From assembly GCF_001633105.1 (NCBI RefSeq), contig NZ_LUKZ01000009.1, positions 191,733 to 255,732 of the forward strand: 64,000 nucleotides of DNA. Direction: 5' to 3'. The first letter of the stretch is position 1, and the number at the start of each line of letters is the position of its first letter. Positions 56,097 to 64,000 of this stretch are shown piece by piece. The stretch comes from Acidovorax sp. GW101-3H11 (GTDB taxonomy: Bacteria > Pseudomonadota > Gammaproteobacteria > Burkholderiales > Burkholderiaceae_C). The position numbers and the translations under genes are program-made. The notes beneath the pieces are model-generated. The model was not told where the DNA came from, made no database searches, and saw only the letters and a program-made list of their open reading frames with translations.

Positions 56097-57749
56097 ATGA
56101 ATGCTCTCGGCCGCTTCTCCATCCGCACGCGTCTCTATTTCGGAACCGTCTTTTCCCTGATTCTTCTGGTCGTCATTGGCGCGATGGGTTATGTGGCCCT
56201 GGACCGCACGCGTGGCACGCTGCAGGTGCTGTTCTCCGAGCGGGTACAGACGCTGACCGACATGTCCGAGCTGCGCACCACCCTGGGTGACCTGCGCCGG
56301 ACTGAAAAAGACATCATCATCAATTTCAACAACTCGGTCGAGGTGTCTGCCCTGCGCGAGTCCTGGGCCAAGACCCTGGCTTCGCTGCGCAAGAGCCTGG
56401 CCGATGTGCGCCAGGTGCAGTCGGGCGACGCCGCGTTTGTGGCCTCCATCGACAAGTCGCTGGACGAGATCAAGCAGTACGAAACCGGCATCTCCCCCAT
56501 CTTCGAGAAAATCGAAGGTGCGCAGCTCGATGGCGCGGGCGGCGGCGCCTATGCCGACCGCTTCAAGGTGCACATGGAGGCCACCGACAAGCTGTTCTCC
56601 AGCCTGGCCAGCTCGGCCCGCACGCAGATGGATGAGGCCCGCGCGGGCGTCGAGTCGCGCACCTCCACCATGTCGGCGCTGATCGGCATCGGGCTGGTGC
56701 TGGGGCTGGCGGTGCTGATCCCGCTCACCTTCTTCAGCGTGCGCTCCATCACCAAGTCGCTGGGCCAGGCCCAGGAGCTGGCCGAGCGCATCGCCAGCGG
56801 CGACCTGTCTCGCGATGTGGCGGCCATGAACCAGGACGAGGTGGGCCAGCTGGTGGGCGCCATGGGCCGCATGCAGGACGCATTGCGCGGCCTGGTGCGC
56901 CAGGTGCAGGACGCAGCGGGCAACATCTCCACCGCCAGCTCCGAGATCGCCAGCGGCAACCACGACCTGAGCCACCGCACCGAGCAGACGGCGGCCAACC
57001 TGGAAGAAACCGCCTCGTCGATGGAAGTGCTGACCAGCACGGTGCAGCAAAGTGCCCAGTCATCGCGCCAGGCCAGCGACTTCGCCTCGTCGGCCGCCGA
57101 AGTGGCAGCGCGCGGCGGTGCCGTGGTGTCGCAGGTGGTGACCACCATGGATCAGATCACCACCAGCTCGCGCAAGATTGCCGACATCACCGGCGTGATC
57201 GACTCCATCGCGTTTCAGACCAACATCCTTGCGCTCAATGCCGCCGTGGAAGCAGCGCGCGCGGGCGAGCAAGGCCGGGGTTTTGCCGTGGTGGCCAGCG
57301 AAGTGCGCAACCTGGCGCAGCGCAGCGCCGAGGCGGCCAAGGAGATCAAGGGCCTGATCGGTTCGTCGGTGGAGCGGGTCGAAGACGGCTCGCGCCTGGT
57401 GAGCCAGGCCGGCCAGACCATGACCGAGATCGTGAGCAGCGTGCGCCGCGTGTCGGACATCATTGCCGAGATCACCGCCTCGTCGGCCGAGCAAAGCGAC
57501 AACATCGGCCAGATCAGCCAGTCGGTCACGCAGCTTGACCAGATGACGCAGCAGAACGCCGCGCTGGTGGAGGAATCTACGGCCGCGTCCGAATCCCTCA
57601 GGGAGCAGGCGCACCACCTGACCAATGCGGTCAGCCAGTTCAAGCTGCAGGACGGCGTGGCCTCGGCGTATGCCATGCCCGCACCGGTGGCATCGCCCTC
57701 CCCGGCCGTGGCCCAGGTGGCTCGCCGATCAGCGCTGCAGATCCGGTAG
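56097..57749 (+). CDS. Methyl-accepting chemotaxis protein (4HB type)
   Basis: This 550-aa receptor has a first membrane helix at about 13-35, a 4HB-type domain (about 36-195), a second helix at about 196-215, HAMP and the signalling hairpin [18 protein letters not shown]. No terminal WESF pentapeptide is present; it ends [15 protein letters not shown] lies 5 bp ahead of ATG 56097. It is convergent with gspE. Confidence 0.95.
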   Translation: MNALGRFSIRTRLYFGTVFSLILLVVIGAMGYVALDRTRGTLQVLFSERVQTLTDMSELRTTLGDLRRTEKDIIINFNNSVEVSALRESWAKTLASLRKSLADVRQVQSGDAAFVASIDKSLDEIKQYETGISPIFEKIEGAQLDGAGGGAYADRFKVHMEATDKLFSSLASSARTQMDEARAGVESRTSTMSALIGIGLVLGLAVLIPLTFFSVRSITKSLGQAQELAERIASGDLSRDVAAMNQDEVGQLVGAMGRMQDALRGLVRQVQDAAGNISTASSEIASGNHDLSHRTEQTAANLEETASSMEVLTSTVQQSAQSSRQASDFASSAAEVAARGGAVVSQVVTTMDQITTSSRKIADITGVIDSIAFQTNILALNAAVEAARAGEQGRGFAVVASEVRNLAQRSAEAAKEIKGLIGSSVERVEDGSRLVSQAGQTMTEIVSSVRRVSDIIAEITASSAEQSDNIGQISQSVTQLDQMTQQNAALVEESTAASESLREQAHHLTNAVSQFKLQDGVASAYAMPAPVASPSPAVAQVARRSALQIR

Positions 57750-57798
57750 CCGCAGATTTTTCAGGCTTTTAGGCCGTCTGCGCGCGGCCAGTATGTCT

Positions 57799-57828
57799 TG
57801 ATTGCTATTAAATATGTAGCAATTCAGT
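57799..57828. repeat. AT-rich mini-repeat, copy 9 (between MCP and gspE)
   Basis: TGATTGCTATTAAATATGTA and GCAATTCAG; the ATTGCTA/TAGCAAT arms are a perfect 7-bp inverted repeat. It matches the family core and lies in a 107-bp convergent intergenic region. Confidence 0.6.
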
Positions 57829-57856
57829 CCTGCGCCAATCCAGTCCCGATCCCGCG

Positions 57857-59245
57857 TCAATCCCGCGTCACACGCAGCACTTCTTCGCGGCTGGTGATAC
57901 CTGCTGCGATCAGGCGCTCGCCATCTTCGCGCATCAGGGCCATGCCATCGGCCATGGCGGCGGCGCGGATGTCGGCCTCGGCGGCCTGGTTGTGGATCTG
58001 TGCGCGGATGGCATCGTTCGTCACCAGCAGCTCGAACACGCCCGTGCGGCCCGCGTAGCCCGTGTGGCCACAGGCATCACAGCCCGTGCCGTGGCAGTGG
58101 CTGCAGTATTTGCGCACCAGCCGCTGGGCCAGCACGCCCAGCAAAGATGACGACAGCAGGAAGGGCTCCACGCCCATGTCGGTCAGGCGCGTGACGGCGC
58201 TGGCGGCGTCGTTGGTGTGCAGCGTGGCCAGCACCAGGTGGCCCGTCAGCGAGGCCTGGATGGCGATCTGCGCGGTCTCGAAGTCGCGGATTTCGCCGAT
58301 CATGATGATGTCCGGGTCCTGGCGCAGGATGGCGCGCAAGGCCTTGGCGAAGGTCAGGTCGATCTTGCTGTTGACCTGGGTCTGGCCCACGCCCGGCAGC
58401 TCGTATTCGATGGGGTCTTCCACCGTCATGATGTTGTTGCGCGTGGCGTCCAGGCGCCCCAGGCCCGCATACAGCGTGGTGGTCTTGCCCGAGCCCGTGG
58501 GCCCGGTCACCAGGATGATGCCGTGTGGCTGGCTGATCAGGCCCTCAAAACGCCGCAGCGTGTCGCCCTGCATGCCCACGGACTCCAGGCTGAGCTTGCT
58601 TTCGCTCTTGTCCAGCAGGCGCAGCACCGCGCGTTCGCCATGGGCGCTGGGCAGGGTGGACACGCGCACGTCGATGGCGCGGGTGCCCAGGCGCAGGCTG
58701 ATGCGGCCGTCCTGCGGCAGGCGCTTCTCGGAGATGTCCAGGTCGGCCATGATCTTCAGGCGCGAGATCAGGGCCGCGTGCAGCGCGCGGTTGGGCTGCA
58801 CCACTTCGCGCAGCGTGCCGTCTACCCGAAAGCGCACGCTCGAATGCCGCTCGTACGGCTCGATGTGGATGTCGCTCGCGCCGTCACGTGCAGCCTGCGT
58901 GAGCAGGGCGTTGAGCATGCGGATGATGGGCGCATCGCCCGCCGATTCCAGCAAGTCCTCGACGGCGGGCAGCTCCTGCATCATGCGCGAGAGGTCAGCG
59001 TCGCTTTCGACCTCGCTGACCACCGTGGCGGCGCTCGATTCGCTGTGCGAATAGGCCGCGCTGATGCGCTGGGCCAGGCCGGGCGCATCGAGCGGCAGCA
59101 GCTGCTGCACGGGGTGCTTGCGCAGCACCTCGGACAGCGCACCCGCGTCGGGGCTGGGGCCATGCCACAGCACAAGCTGGTGGCCGTCATCCTCCAGCAG
59201 CAGCTGGGCCGTGCGGGCAAAGGCGTAGGGCAGGGGGTGGCGCAT
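57857..59245 (-). CDS. gspE: Type II secretion ATPase GspE
   Basis: This 462-aa secretion ATPase has Walker A GPTGSGKTTT, the Asp box (EDPIEYELPGVGQ), Walker B (IIMIGEIRD), a His box (ATLHTNDA) and a C-terminal zinc motif with four cysteines in the CSHCHGTGCDAC segment. It powers pseudopilus assembly. The last gene of the leftward gspLMNDE group, 18 bp after gspD. Confidence 0.95.
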   Translation of the reverse strand: MRHPLPYAFARTAQLLLEDDGHQLVLWHGPSPDAGALSEVLRKHPVQQLLPLDAPGLAQRISAAYSHSESSAATVVSEVESDADLSRMMQELPAVEDLLESAGDAPIIRMLNALLTQAARDGASDIHIEPYERHSSVRFRVDGTLREVVQPNRALHAALISRLKIMADLDISEKRLPQDGRISLRLGTRAIDVRVSTLPSAHGERAVLRLLDKSESKLSLESVGMQGDTLRRFEGLISQPHGIILVTGPTGSGKTTTLYAGLGRLDATRNNIMTVEDPIEYELPGVGQTQVNSKIDLTFAKALRAILRQDPDIIMIGEIRDFETAQIAIQASLTGHLVLATLHTNDAASAVTRLTDMGVEPFLLSSSLLGVLAQRLVRKYCSHCHGTGCDACGHTGYAGRTGVFELLVTNDAIRAQIHNQAAEADIRAAAMADGMALMREDGERLIAAGITSREEVLRVTRD

Positions 59246-59263
59246 GGTCGTCGGTCTGCCTGC

Positions 59264-61510
59264 TTATTGCTGCGGCTGGGGCGCCGCTGGGGTGGCGGGC
59301 TTGGCGGCGGGTGCGGGCAACGGCGGCAGCACGGGGGCACCCGACACGGTGCCCATCATCAGGCTGGGGGCGGGCTGGGTGTTCTGCTGCAGCGCACGGA
59401 TGGCGTCGTAGCGGTCCACCACCAGGGCGTCGTTGGTGGCGTTGTCGCGCACCACGATGGGGCGCAGGAAGATCATCAGGTTGGTCTTGCGGCGCGAGCG
59501 GTTCTCGCTCTTGAACAGGTTGCCCACCACGGGCAGGTCACCCATCAGGGGCACCTTGTCCTCGCCCTGCGAGTAGGTGTCCTCCAGCAGGCCGCCGATC
59601 ACGATGATGCTGCCGTCGTCCACCACCACGTTGGATTCGACCGCGCGTTTGCTGGTGGTGGGGCCGGTGGCATTGGACAGGGTGGAGCGGTCAATCTTGG
59701 AGATCTCCTGGTAGATCGCCATTTTCACGGTGCCGTTCTCACCGATCTGCGGGCGCACCTTGAGCATCAGGCCCACGTCCTTGCGCTCCACCGTGTTGAA
59801 CGGGTTCACGGTGCCGTTGTTGCCGGTGTTCGCATACGAGCCCGTGACGAAGGGCACGTTGTCGCCGATGAGGATGCGCGCCTCCTCGTTGTCCAGCGTC
59901 ATCAGGTTGGGGGTGGACAGCACGTTGGCGTCGCCGCTGTTCTGCAGGAAGTTGGCCAGCGCGCCCAGGTAGTACTGGCCGTTGATGCGCGGCGCCAATG
60001 CCACGTTCATGCCCGCGCCCAGGCCTGCCGCTGCGGTGGCGATGCTGGTGGTGCTGCCCGAGGCCAGCGCGGCCGTCAGCCCGATGATGTTGGAGCCCGC
60101 CGCGCCAGAGTTGGTGCCGATCACGCCCACGGTGCCATCGCCCTGCTTGCCCAGGATGCCCTGCCACTGGATGCCGAACTGCGCCACCTTGTTGGCGGCA
60201 ACCTCGACGATCAGGCTCTCCACCAGTACCTGCGCGCGGCGGCCGTCGAGCTTGTCGATCACGGCGCGCAGCTGGCGGTACAGCGGCTCGGGGGCGGTGA
60301 TGATGAGCGAGTTGGTGGTGGGGTCGGCCTGGATCTGCCCACCGGTGGAGGGCTGGTTGTTGTTGGTGGCGCTGGTGCCCATGGCGTTGTTGCCCGACCC
60401 GAGCCCGCTGCTGCTGCCGGTGCCCGACAGGCCACTGCCCGTGGACAGCATGTTGCCGCTACTGCCACCCCCGCTCAGCCCTGTGCTGGGGGCTGCTGCC
60501 GGGCTGGCGCCGCCACCGGCCCCGGTGGGGCTGCCTGTGCCCATGGCCGCCATGGCCGCGCGCAAGGTGGTGGCCAGCTTGGTGGCGTCGGCGTTCTTGA
60601 GGTAGACCACGTGGATGTTGCCGCTGGCGGCGCTGCTGCCGGGGGCGGGCGGCTGGTCCAGCCGGTCCACCAGGGCGCGCACCTGGGCCACGCGGGCCGG
60701 GTTGGCCGCGCGCAGGATGAGCGAGTTGCTGCGCGGCTCGGCAATCAGCGTGGTCTTGAACGAGGTATCGGCCTGGCCGGGCGTGGCTGCGGGCGCACTG
60801 CCGCCATCGATCAGGCGGGCCACCAGGGGAGCCATGTCGGCGGCGATGGCGTTGCGCAGCGGGATCACTTCCACGTCGCTGGCGTTGGAGACATCCATGG
60901 CCGCCACGATGCGCGCCAGGCGCTGCAGGTTGTCGGCGTAGTCGGTGATCACCAGCGAGTTGTTGCCGGGGTTCACGTTGATGGTGTTGTTGGGGCTGAT
61001 CAGCGGGCGCAGCACGGGCACCAGGTTGGCCGCGTTCTCGAAGTTGAGCTTGAAAATCTGCGTGACGATCTGCCCGCCGCTGGGGGCGTTGCCGCTGCTG
61101 CCCTGCACCACGCTCACGTTGCCGCCTTGCAGCTTGGCGTCGGCCTCGGGCACCACCTTGTACAGGCCTGCAGCCTCGACCACCGTGAAGCCCTGCAGCC
61201 GCAGCGCGGCCAGGAACTGCTGGAACGCGGCGGCGGGGGTGACGGCGCGTTCGGTCACCAGGTTGAGCTGGCCTTTCACGCGCGGGTCCACCACCACGTT
61301 GCGGCCGGTGATGGTGGCCATGGTGCGCGCCACGGCTTCGATCTCGGCGTTGGCGAAGTTCAGCGTGACGGGCTCGCTCGGGCGCACGCTGCCGGTGCGG
61401 GTGTCGATCGCAGTTTGGGCAATAATTTGGCTGCTACCGCCCGCTAGTAAAGCGCTTGCAGCTATTGTTTTGAGAGCAAATCGCAGGCGTGGAGAAAACG
61501 AGGAGGTCAT
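59264..61510 (-). CDS. gspD: Type II secretion outer-membrane secretin GspD
   Basis: This 748-aa secretin has a signal peptide (FALKTIAASALLAGG hydrophobic core), N0-N3 domains (N0 begins VTLNFANAEIEAVARTMATI), a Gly/Ser-rich insert of about 70 residues in N3, and the C-terminal secretin domain with VERKDVGLMLKVRPQI and IIVIGGLLEDT. It forms the outer membrane channel. The signal peptide region is encoded by a mini-repeat copy (61419-61480). Confidence 0.95.
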   Translation of the reverse strand: MTSSFSPRLRFALKTIAASALLAGGSSQIIAQTAIDTRTGSVRPSEPVTLNFANAEIEAVARTMATITGRNVVVDPRVKGQLNLVTERAVTPAAAFQQFLAALRLQGFTVVEAAGLYKVVPEADAKLQGGNVSVVQGSSGNAPSGGQIVTQIFKLNFENAANLVPVLRPLISPNNTINVNPGNNSLVITDYADNLQRLARIVAAMDVSNASDVEVIPLRNAIAADMAPLVARLIDGGSAPAATPGQADTSFKTTLIAEPRSNSLILRAANPARVAQVRALVDRLDQPPAPGSSAASGNIHVVYLKNADATKLATTLRAAMAAMGTGSPTGAGGGASPAAAPSTGLSGGGSSGNMLSTGSGLSGTGSSSGLGSGNNAMGTSATNNNQPSTGGQIQADPTTNSLIITAPEPLYRQLRAVIDKLDGRRAQVLVESLIVEVAANKVAQFGIQWQGILGKQGDGTVGVIGTNSGAAGSNIIGLTAALASGSTTSIATAAAGLGAGMNVALAPRINGQYYLGALANFLQNSGDANVLSTPNLMTLDNEEARILIGDNVPFVTGSYANTGNNGTVNPFNTVERKDVGLMLKVRPQIGENGTVKMAIYQEISKIDRSTLSNATGPTTSKRAVESNVVVDDGSIIVIGGLLEDTYSQGEDKVPLMGDLPVVGNLFKSENRSRRKTNLMIFLRPIVVRDNATNDALVVDRYDAIRALQQNTQPAPSLMMGTVSGAPVLPPLPAPAAKPATPAAPQPQQ
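61419..61480. repeat. AT-rich mini-repeat, copy 10 (gspD signal-peptide region)
   Basis: On the coding strand TTTGCTCTCAAAACAATAGC opens the copy, followed by TGCAAGCGCTTTACTAGCGG, GCGGTAGCAGCC and AAATTATTGC. This is the longest copy seen and encodes GspD residues 11-31. Confidence 0.7.
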
Positions 61511-61514
61511 AGAT

Positions 61515-62381
61515 TCATCCCACGGTGATGATGGAGCGCGCGCCGTTGCGCCGTCCGATGATGTTCAGGAGATTCGACAGGGCGGCCTCGCGCTCGGGGG
61601 CGGCGCTGGCCTCACCCGCAAACCGCAGGCGCTGGCCCACCCACTGGCCGGTGCCGCTGAGCTGCAGCGCGCCGTCCAGGGTGCTGAGCGTGAGGGTCGG
61701 CGCTTCGCCGCCTTGCAGGGCCAGCCGGTAGCTGCCCATGGGCCGCAGGGTGGACAGGCGCGACGACATGGCGCGCGCATCCAGCTGCGCCTGGCCAGAC
61801 AGCACCATGCGGCCCGCCGCCCAGCGCATGGCAAGCGCCTGGGTCTGCAGGGCCAGCTGGCCCTGGGGCTGCAGCGTGTTCCAGGGGGTGCCCAGGCCCG
61901 CCAGCAGCGCGGCCGGCCACTGGCTCTGGCCATCGGCCACCTTCAGGGTCATGCCCGCCCAGCTGGCCTGCACCCGGGCCTGCAAGGGGGCGGGGGTGCA
62001 GCAGGCGGCGTGCAGTTGCACGCGCAGGCCATCGAAGGAGGGGCGCAGCTGCCAGTCCAGGCGGCCGGGCAGGGCGGCGCTGTCGCGGCTGGCGGCGCCA
62101 CCGGTCAGCACCAGCTGGGCCGATCCGGTCCAGACCGTGCCGCGCGCCTGCAGCAGCTGCACCTGCCCCTGGGTGGCGCGTGCCACGCCGCTGGCCAGCC
62201 AGTGCGCGGGCGCAAACGCGACCACGGCGGGCAGCACCCCGGCCACGGCGCCCACCAGGGCCCAGCCCCAGGCGGGGCGGGGGGCGGCGGCGGCCGTGGC
62301 TGTGCGGCCTCGGGGGGGACGGTGCGTGCGGGAGGATCGGTTCACAGTGGCGGGGCGGTTCAAGGGGCTCACCGGGTTCAC
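61515..62381 (-). CDS. gspN: Type II secretion protein GspN
   Basis: This 288-aa protein has one membrane helix near its N-terminus (WALVGAVAGVLPAVVAFAPA) and a periplasmic domain typical of T2SS-N. The start chosen is GTG 62381, which overlaps the gspM stop in GTGA; an in-frame GTG at 62345 is an alternative. gspN is present only in some T2SS clusters; it probably works with the inner membrane platform. It precedes gspD by 4 bp. Confidence 0.85.
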   Translation of the reverse strand: MNPVSPLNRPATVNRSSRTHRPPRGRTATAAAAPRPAWGWALVGAVAGVLPAVVAFAPAHWLASGVARATQGQVQLLQARGTVWTGSAQLVLTGGAASRDSAALPGRLDWQLRPSFDGLRVQLHAACCTPAPLQARVQASWAGMTLKVADGQSQWPAALLAGLGTPWNTLQPQGQLALQTQALAMRWAAGRMVLSGQAQLDARAMSSRLSTLRPMGSYRLALQGGEAPTLTLSTLDGALQLSGTGQWVGQRLRFAGEASAAPEREAALSNLLNIIGRRNGARSIITVG

Positions 62382-62926
62382 CGGTTGGATGCCGTGGGCA
62401 GGGCCAGCACCAGGGTGCCGTCCCAGCGGGGCATGGCCACCACGGGGCGGCCCAGGGTGACCGGGGTTTGGCCTGCGGGCGCGGCGGCGGTGGCGCTGCG
62501 GGTCAGGCGGGCCTCGACGGGGGTGGCGCGGGCATTGCTGCGTGCCTGGGCCAGCCACTGCGCCAGCGCATCGGCCGATGCGCCTTTGAGGGTGATGGTG
62601 GCGCGGTCACCTACCACATTGAGCTGGGCCGTGGTGCCCAGGCGCTGCGTGAGGGCCGCGCGCAAGGCGCCGACGGCATCGCCGGGGCTGGTGGCGGGCG
62701 CGGCCTGCAGCTGCTGGGCTTCGGCCTGCAGGCTCTGCATGCGCTGCAACTGGGCGTCGAGCGCCGTGTGGCGCGCAGGGGCGGCGCGCAGGGTGGCCAG
62801 CGCCGGGGCCACGGCCACCCACCACAGCAGGGCCAGGCCCACCAGGGCGGCGGCGGCCAGCACCAGGTTTTGCTCACGGGGGGCCAGCGCGTGCCAGCGG
62901 GCTTGCAGTGCAGGTTGGGGGGTCAT
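62378..62926 (-). CDS. gspM: Type II secretion inner-membrane protein GspM
   Basis: This 182-aa bitopic protein has one membrane helix (NLVLAAAALVGLALLWWVAV) at about 20-39, a coiled-coil stretch and a periplasmic ferredoxin-like domain. It binds GspL in the inner membrane platform. Start overlaps the gspL stop in ATGA. Confidence 0.9.
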   Translation of the reverse strand: MTPQPALQARWHALAPREQNLVLAAAALVGLALLWWVAVAPALATLRAAPARHTALDAQLQRMQSLQAEAQQLQAAPATSPGDAVGALRAALTQRLGTTAQLNVVGDRATITLKGASADALAQWLAQARSNARATPVEARLTRSATAAAPAGQTPVTLGRPVVAMPRWDGTLVLALPTASNR

Positions 62927-64000
62927 GGGCTCACCTCGGTGCGCAGCACCAGGCTGCCGTCATCCAGCCGCGCCCGGTAGCCCGCAGCCTGCAGGCGGGC
63001 CGAGAGCGCGGCTTCTTCATCAGGGGCCAGCGTCACGCCGCGCAGGCGCAGCTCGCCAGGGGTGTATTCGATGCTGGTGGGCAGGCGGCCGTCGGGCAGT
63101 GCGGCCCCGGCGGCGGCGAGCAGGGGCTCCAGGTCGCGGGCCGACGCGCTGCCTGCAGCCTGCCGCAGCTGGGCCAGTTCGCGCTCCATCTGCACGGGGG
63201 CATCGACCACCACCTGCACCTTGGGGAAGGTCTGGGTGAGCGCTGCCCGCACGGCGGCCTGTTTGGCGGCCAGCGCCTGGCGCTCTTGCCAGGCCCAGGC
63301 GTTGAGGCCCACCAGGTGGGCCACCACCAGCAGCCCCACGCCCCAGCGCGCGGCGCGCCACTGGGGCGCGTTCAGCAGCGCGCTCAGTGCGCTGCCCGCC
63401 TTGCGCAGGGCCCGGGTGCGGCCGGTGCTAGCCAGGTCGAACTGGGCCAGGTCCCAGTCGCCCCGGGCGGCATCCAGGGCGCGCTGGCTGGCGGTGTGCA
63501 GTGCCACGCGCTGGCCTTGCTGGTTCAACATGCGTTCGGCCAAGGCGGCCACGGCGGGTTCGGCGCGCACGGGGAGCGTGTTGCCATCTTGTTCGGCTGT
63601 GGCGCTGGCCATGGGCGTCCCCGCGCGGGCCAGCGCCAAGGCCATGGGGGTCAGGGGCAACACGGCCACGCCCTGGTCAGCGCCCTGGCCGGTGAGCACC
63701 ACAAAGGCTTCTTCCGGGGTGCCCAGCGCACAGAGTTCAGGGCCGCCGCTGGCCGTAGGGCCGGGGGCAAATTCAGGCACCACGCGGGACACGCGGCGGC
63801 CTGCGGCCTCCAGTGCCTGCAGGTTCTCGCGCAGCCAGGCGCGGTCGCACACGGCCACCCAAACGGGTTCGCCGCCCTGGGCCGTGCCGTGGGCACCGGG
63901 CTGCAATGCAAAGTGCAGCTGGGTGGCGTCGTCAAGCAGGCGGTCTTCGAGCAGGCCTTCGAGCACCGAGCGCAGACGGGGTGTCTGCTGGCCCGCGCCC
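62923..64000 (-). CDS. gspL: Type II secretion protein GspL (5' end cut by window edge)
   Basis: The visible part has an N-terminal cytoplasmic actin-like domain, one membrane helix (VGLLVVAHLVGLNAWAW, about 120-140 residues before the end) and a C-terminal periplasmic ferredoxin-like domain. The frame stays open to the right edge (GQQTPRLRSVLEGLLEDRLL), so the true start lies outside. GspL links GspE to GspM. Confidence 0.9.
   Translation of the reverse strand, partial: GAGQQTPRLRSVLEGLLEDRLLDDATQLHFALQPGAHGTAQGGEPVWVAVCDRAWLRENLQALEAAGRRVSRVVPEFAPGPTASGGPELCALGTPEEAFVVLTGQGADQGVAVLPLTPMALALARAGTPMASATAEQDGNTLPVRAEPAVAALAERMLNQQGQRVALHTASQRALDAARGDWDLAQFDLASTGRTRALRKAGSALSALLNAPQWRAARWGVGLLVVAHLVGLNAWAWQERQALAAKQAAVRAALTQTFPKVQVVVDAPVQMERELAQLRQAAGSASARDLEPLLAAAGAALPDGRLPTSIEYTPGELRLRGVTLAPDEEAALSARLQAAGYRARLDDGSLVLRTEVSP

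Noticed and set aside
58217-61447. 1076-aa plus-strand open frame
   Set aside because: Antisense to gspE and gspD, with repetitive His/Gln/Ala content and no ribosome site; gspE and gspD have clear motifs.
60945-63239. 764-aa plus-strand open frame
   Set aside because: Antisense to gspD, gspN and gspM; no recognisable domain.

Overview
This window looks like a chromosomal segment of a beta-proteobacterium of the order Burkholderiales, most likely family Comamonadaceae (Acidovorax-like). The evidence is the high GC content, the betaproteobacterial forms of DksA, MraZ, FtsZ and the division cluster, a Bug/TctC-type binding protein, and several short dispersed repeats. This placement is inference; no database search was run. 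Both edges cut genes: a slipin on the left and gspL on the right.

Region 1 (1-5.6 kb) concerns RNA repair and RNA processing. rtcR (+) encodes a CARF-domain sigma54 activator. It faces a leftward transcription unit with a sigma54-type promoter, a roughly 570-nt untranslated leader and then a slipin gene. The leader holds two tandem tRNA-like elements with intact D and T arms. In both, the anticodon arm is replaced by a GNRA tetraloop hairpin, and one ends in an encoded ACCA. rtcBA would be expected further left but is not visible. Just downstream of rtcR lies a second repair cassette, an ATP-dependent RNA ligase overlapping an HD-phosphatase/P-loop kinase end-healing enzyme, with a structured leader. 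The RNase P RNA gene rnpB starts 8 bp after it. This block is the most unusual part of the window.

Region 2 (5.6-17.4 kb) is ordinary accessory and metabolic content: an M48 peptidase, a DUF898 membrane protein, an S4/pseudouridine-synthase-like protein that lacks the catalytic Asp, a NUDIX-MBL fusion, a maleate isomerase plus TctC-type binding protein with a divergent LysR regulator, an MFS transporter with its own divergent LysR regulator, a 65-aa orphan and a glutathione transferase.

Region 3 (17.4-31.8 kb) holds dapF-DUF484-xerC, a leftward chemotaxis unit (cheW-like plus two MCPs), rlmI, a COG0523 GTPase followed by dksA, a double-STAS-like protein and hslVU.

Region 4 (31.8-53.7 kb) is the complete dcw cluster: mraZ, rsmH, ftsL, ftsI, murE, murF, mraY, murD, ftsW, murG, murC, ddl, ftsQ, ftsA, ftsZ. 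It starts at a promoter overlapped by four 10-bp-spaced MraZ boxes. A strong terminator follows ftsZ. A leftward MCP, then lpxC and a 58-aa membrane protein come next. Most dcw junctions are ATGA overlaps, but three carry inserted palindromic repeats.

Region 5 (53.7-64 kb) has thiC under a TPP riboswitch, a fourth MCP, and a leftward type II secretion operon gspL-M-N-D-E.

A small AT-rich repeat recurs about ten times, often inside essential genes and in different reading frames. It supplies the signal-peptide core of GspD.
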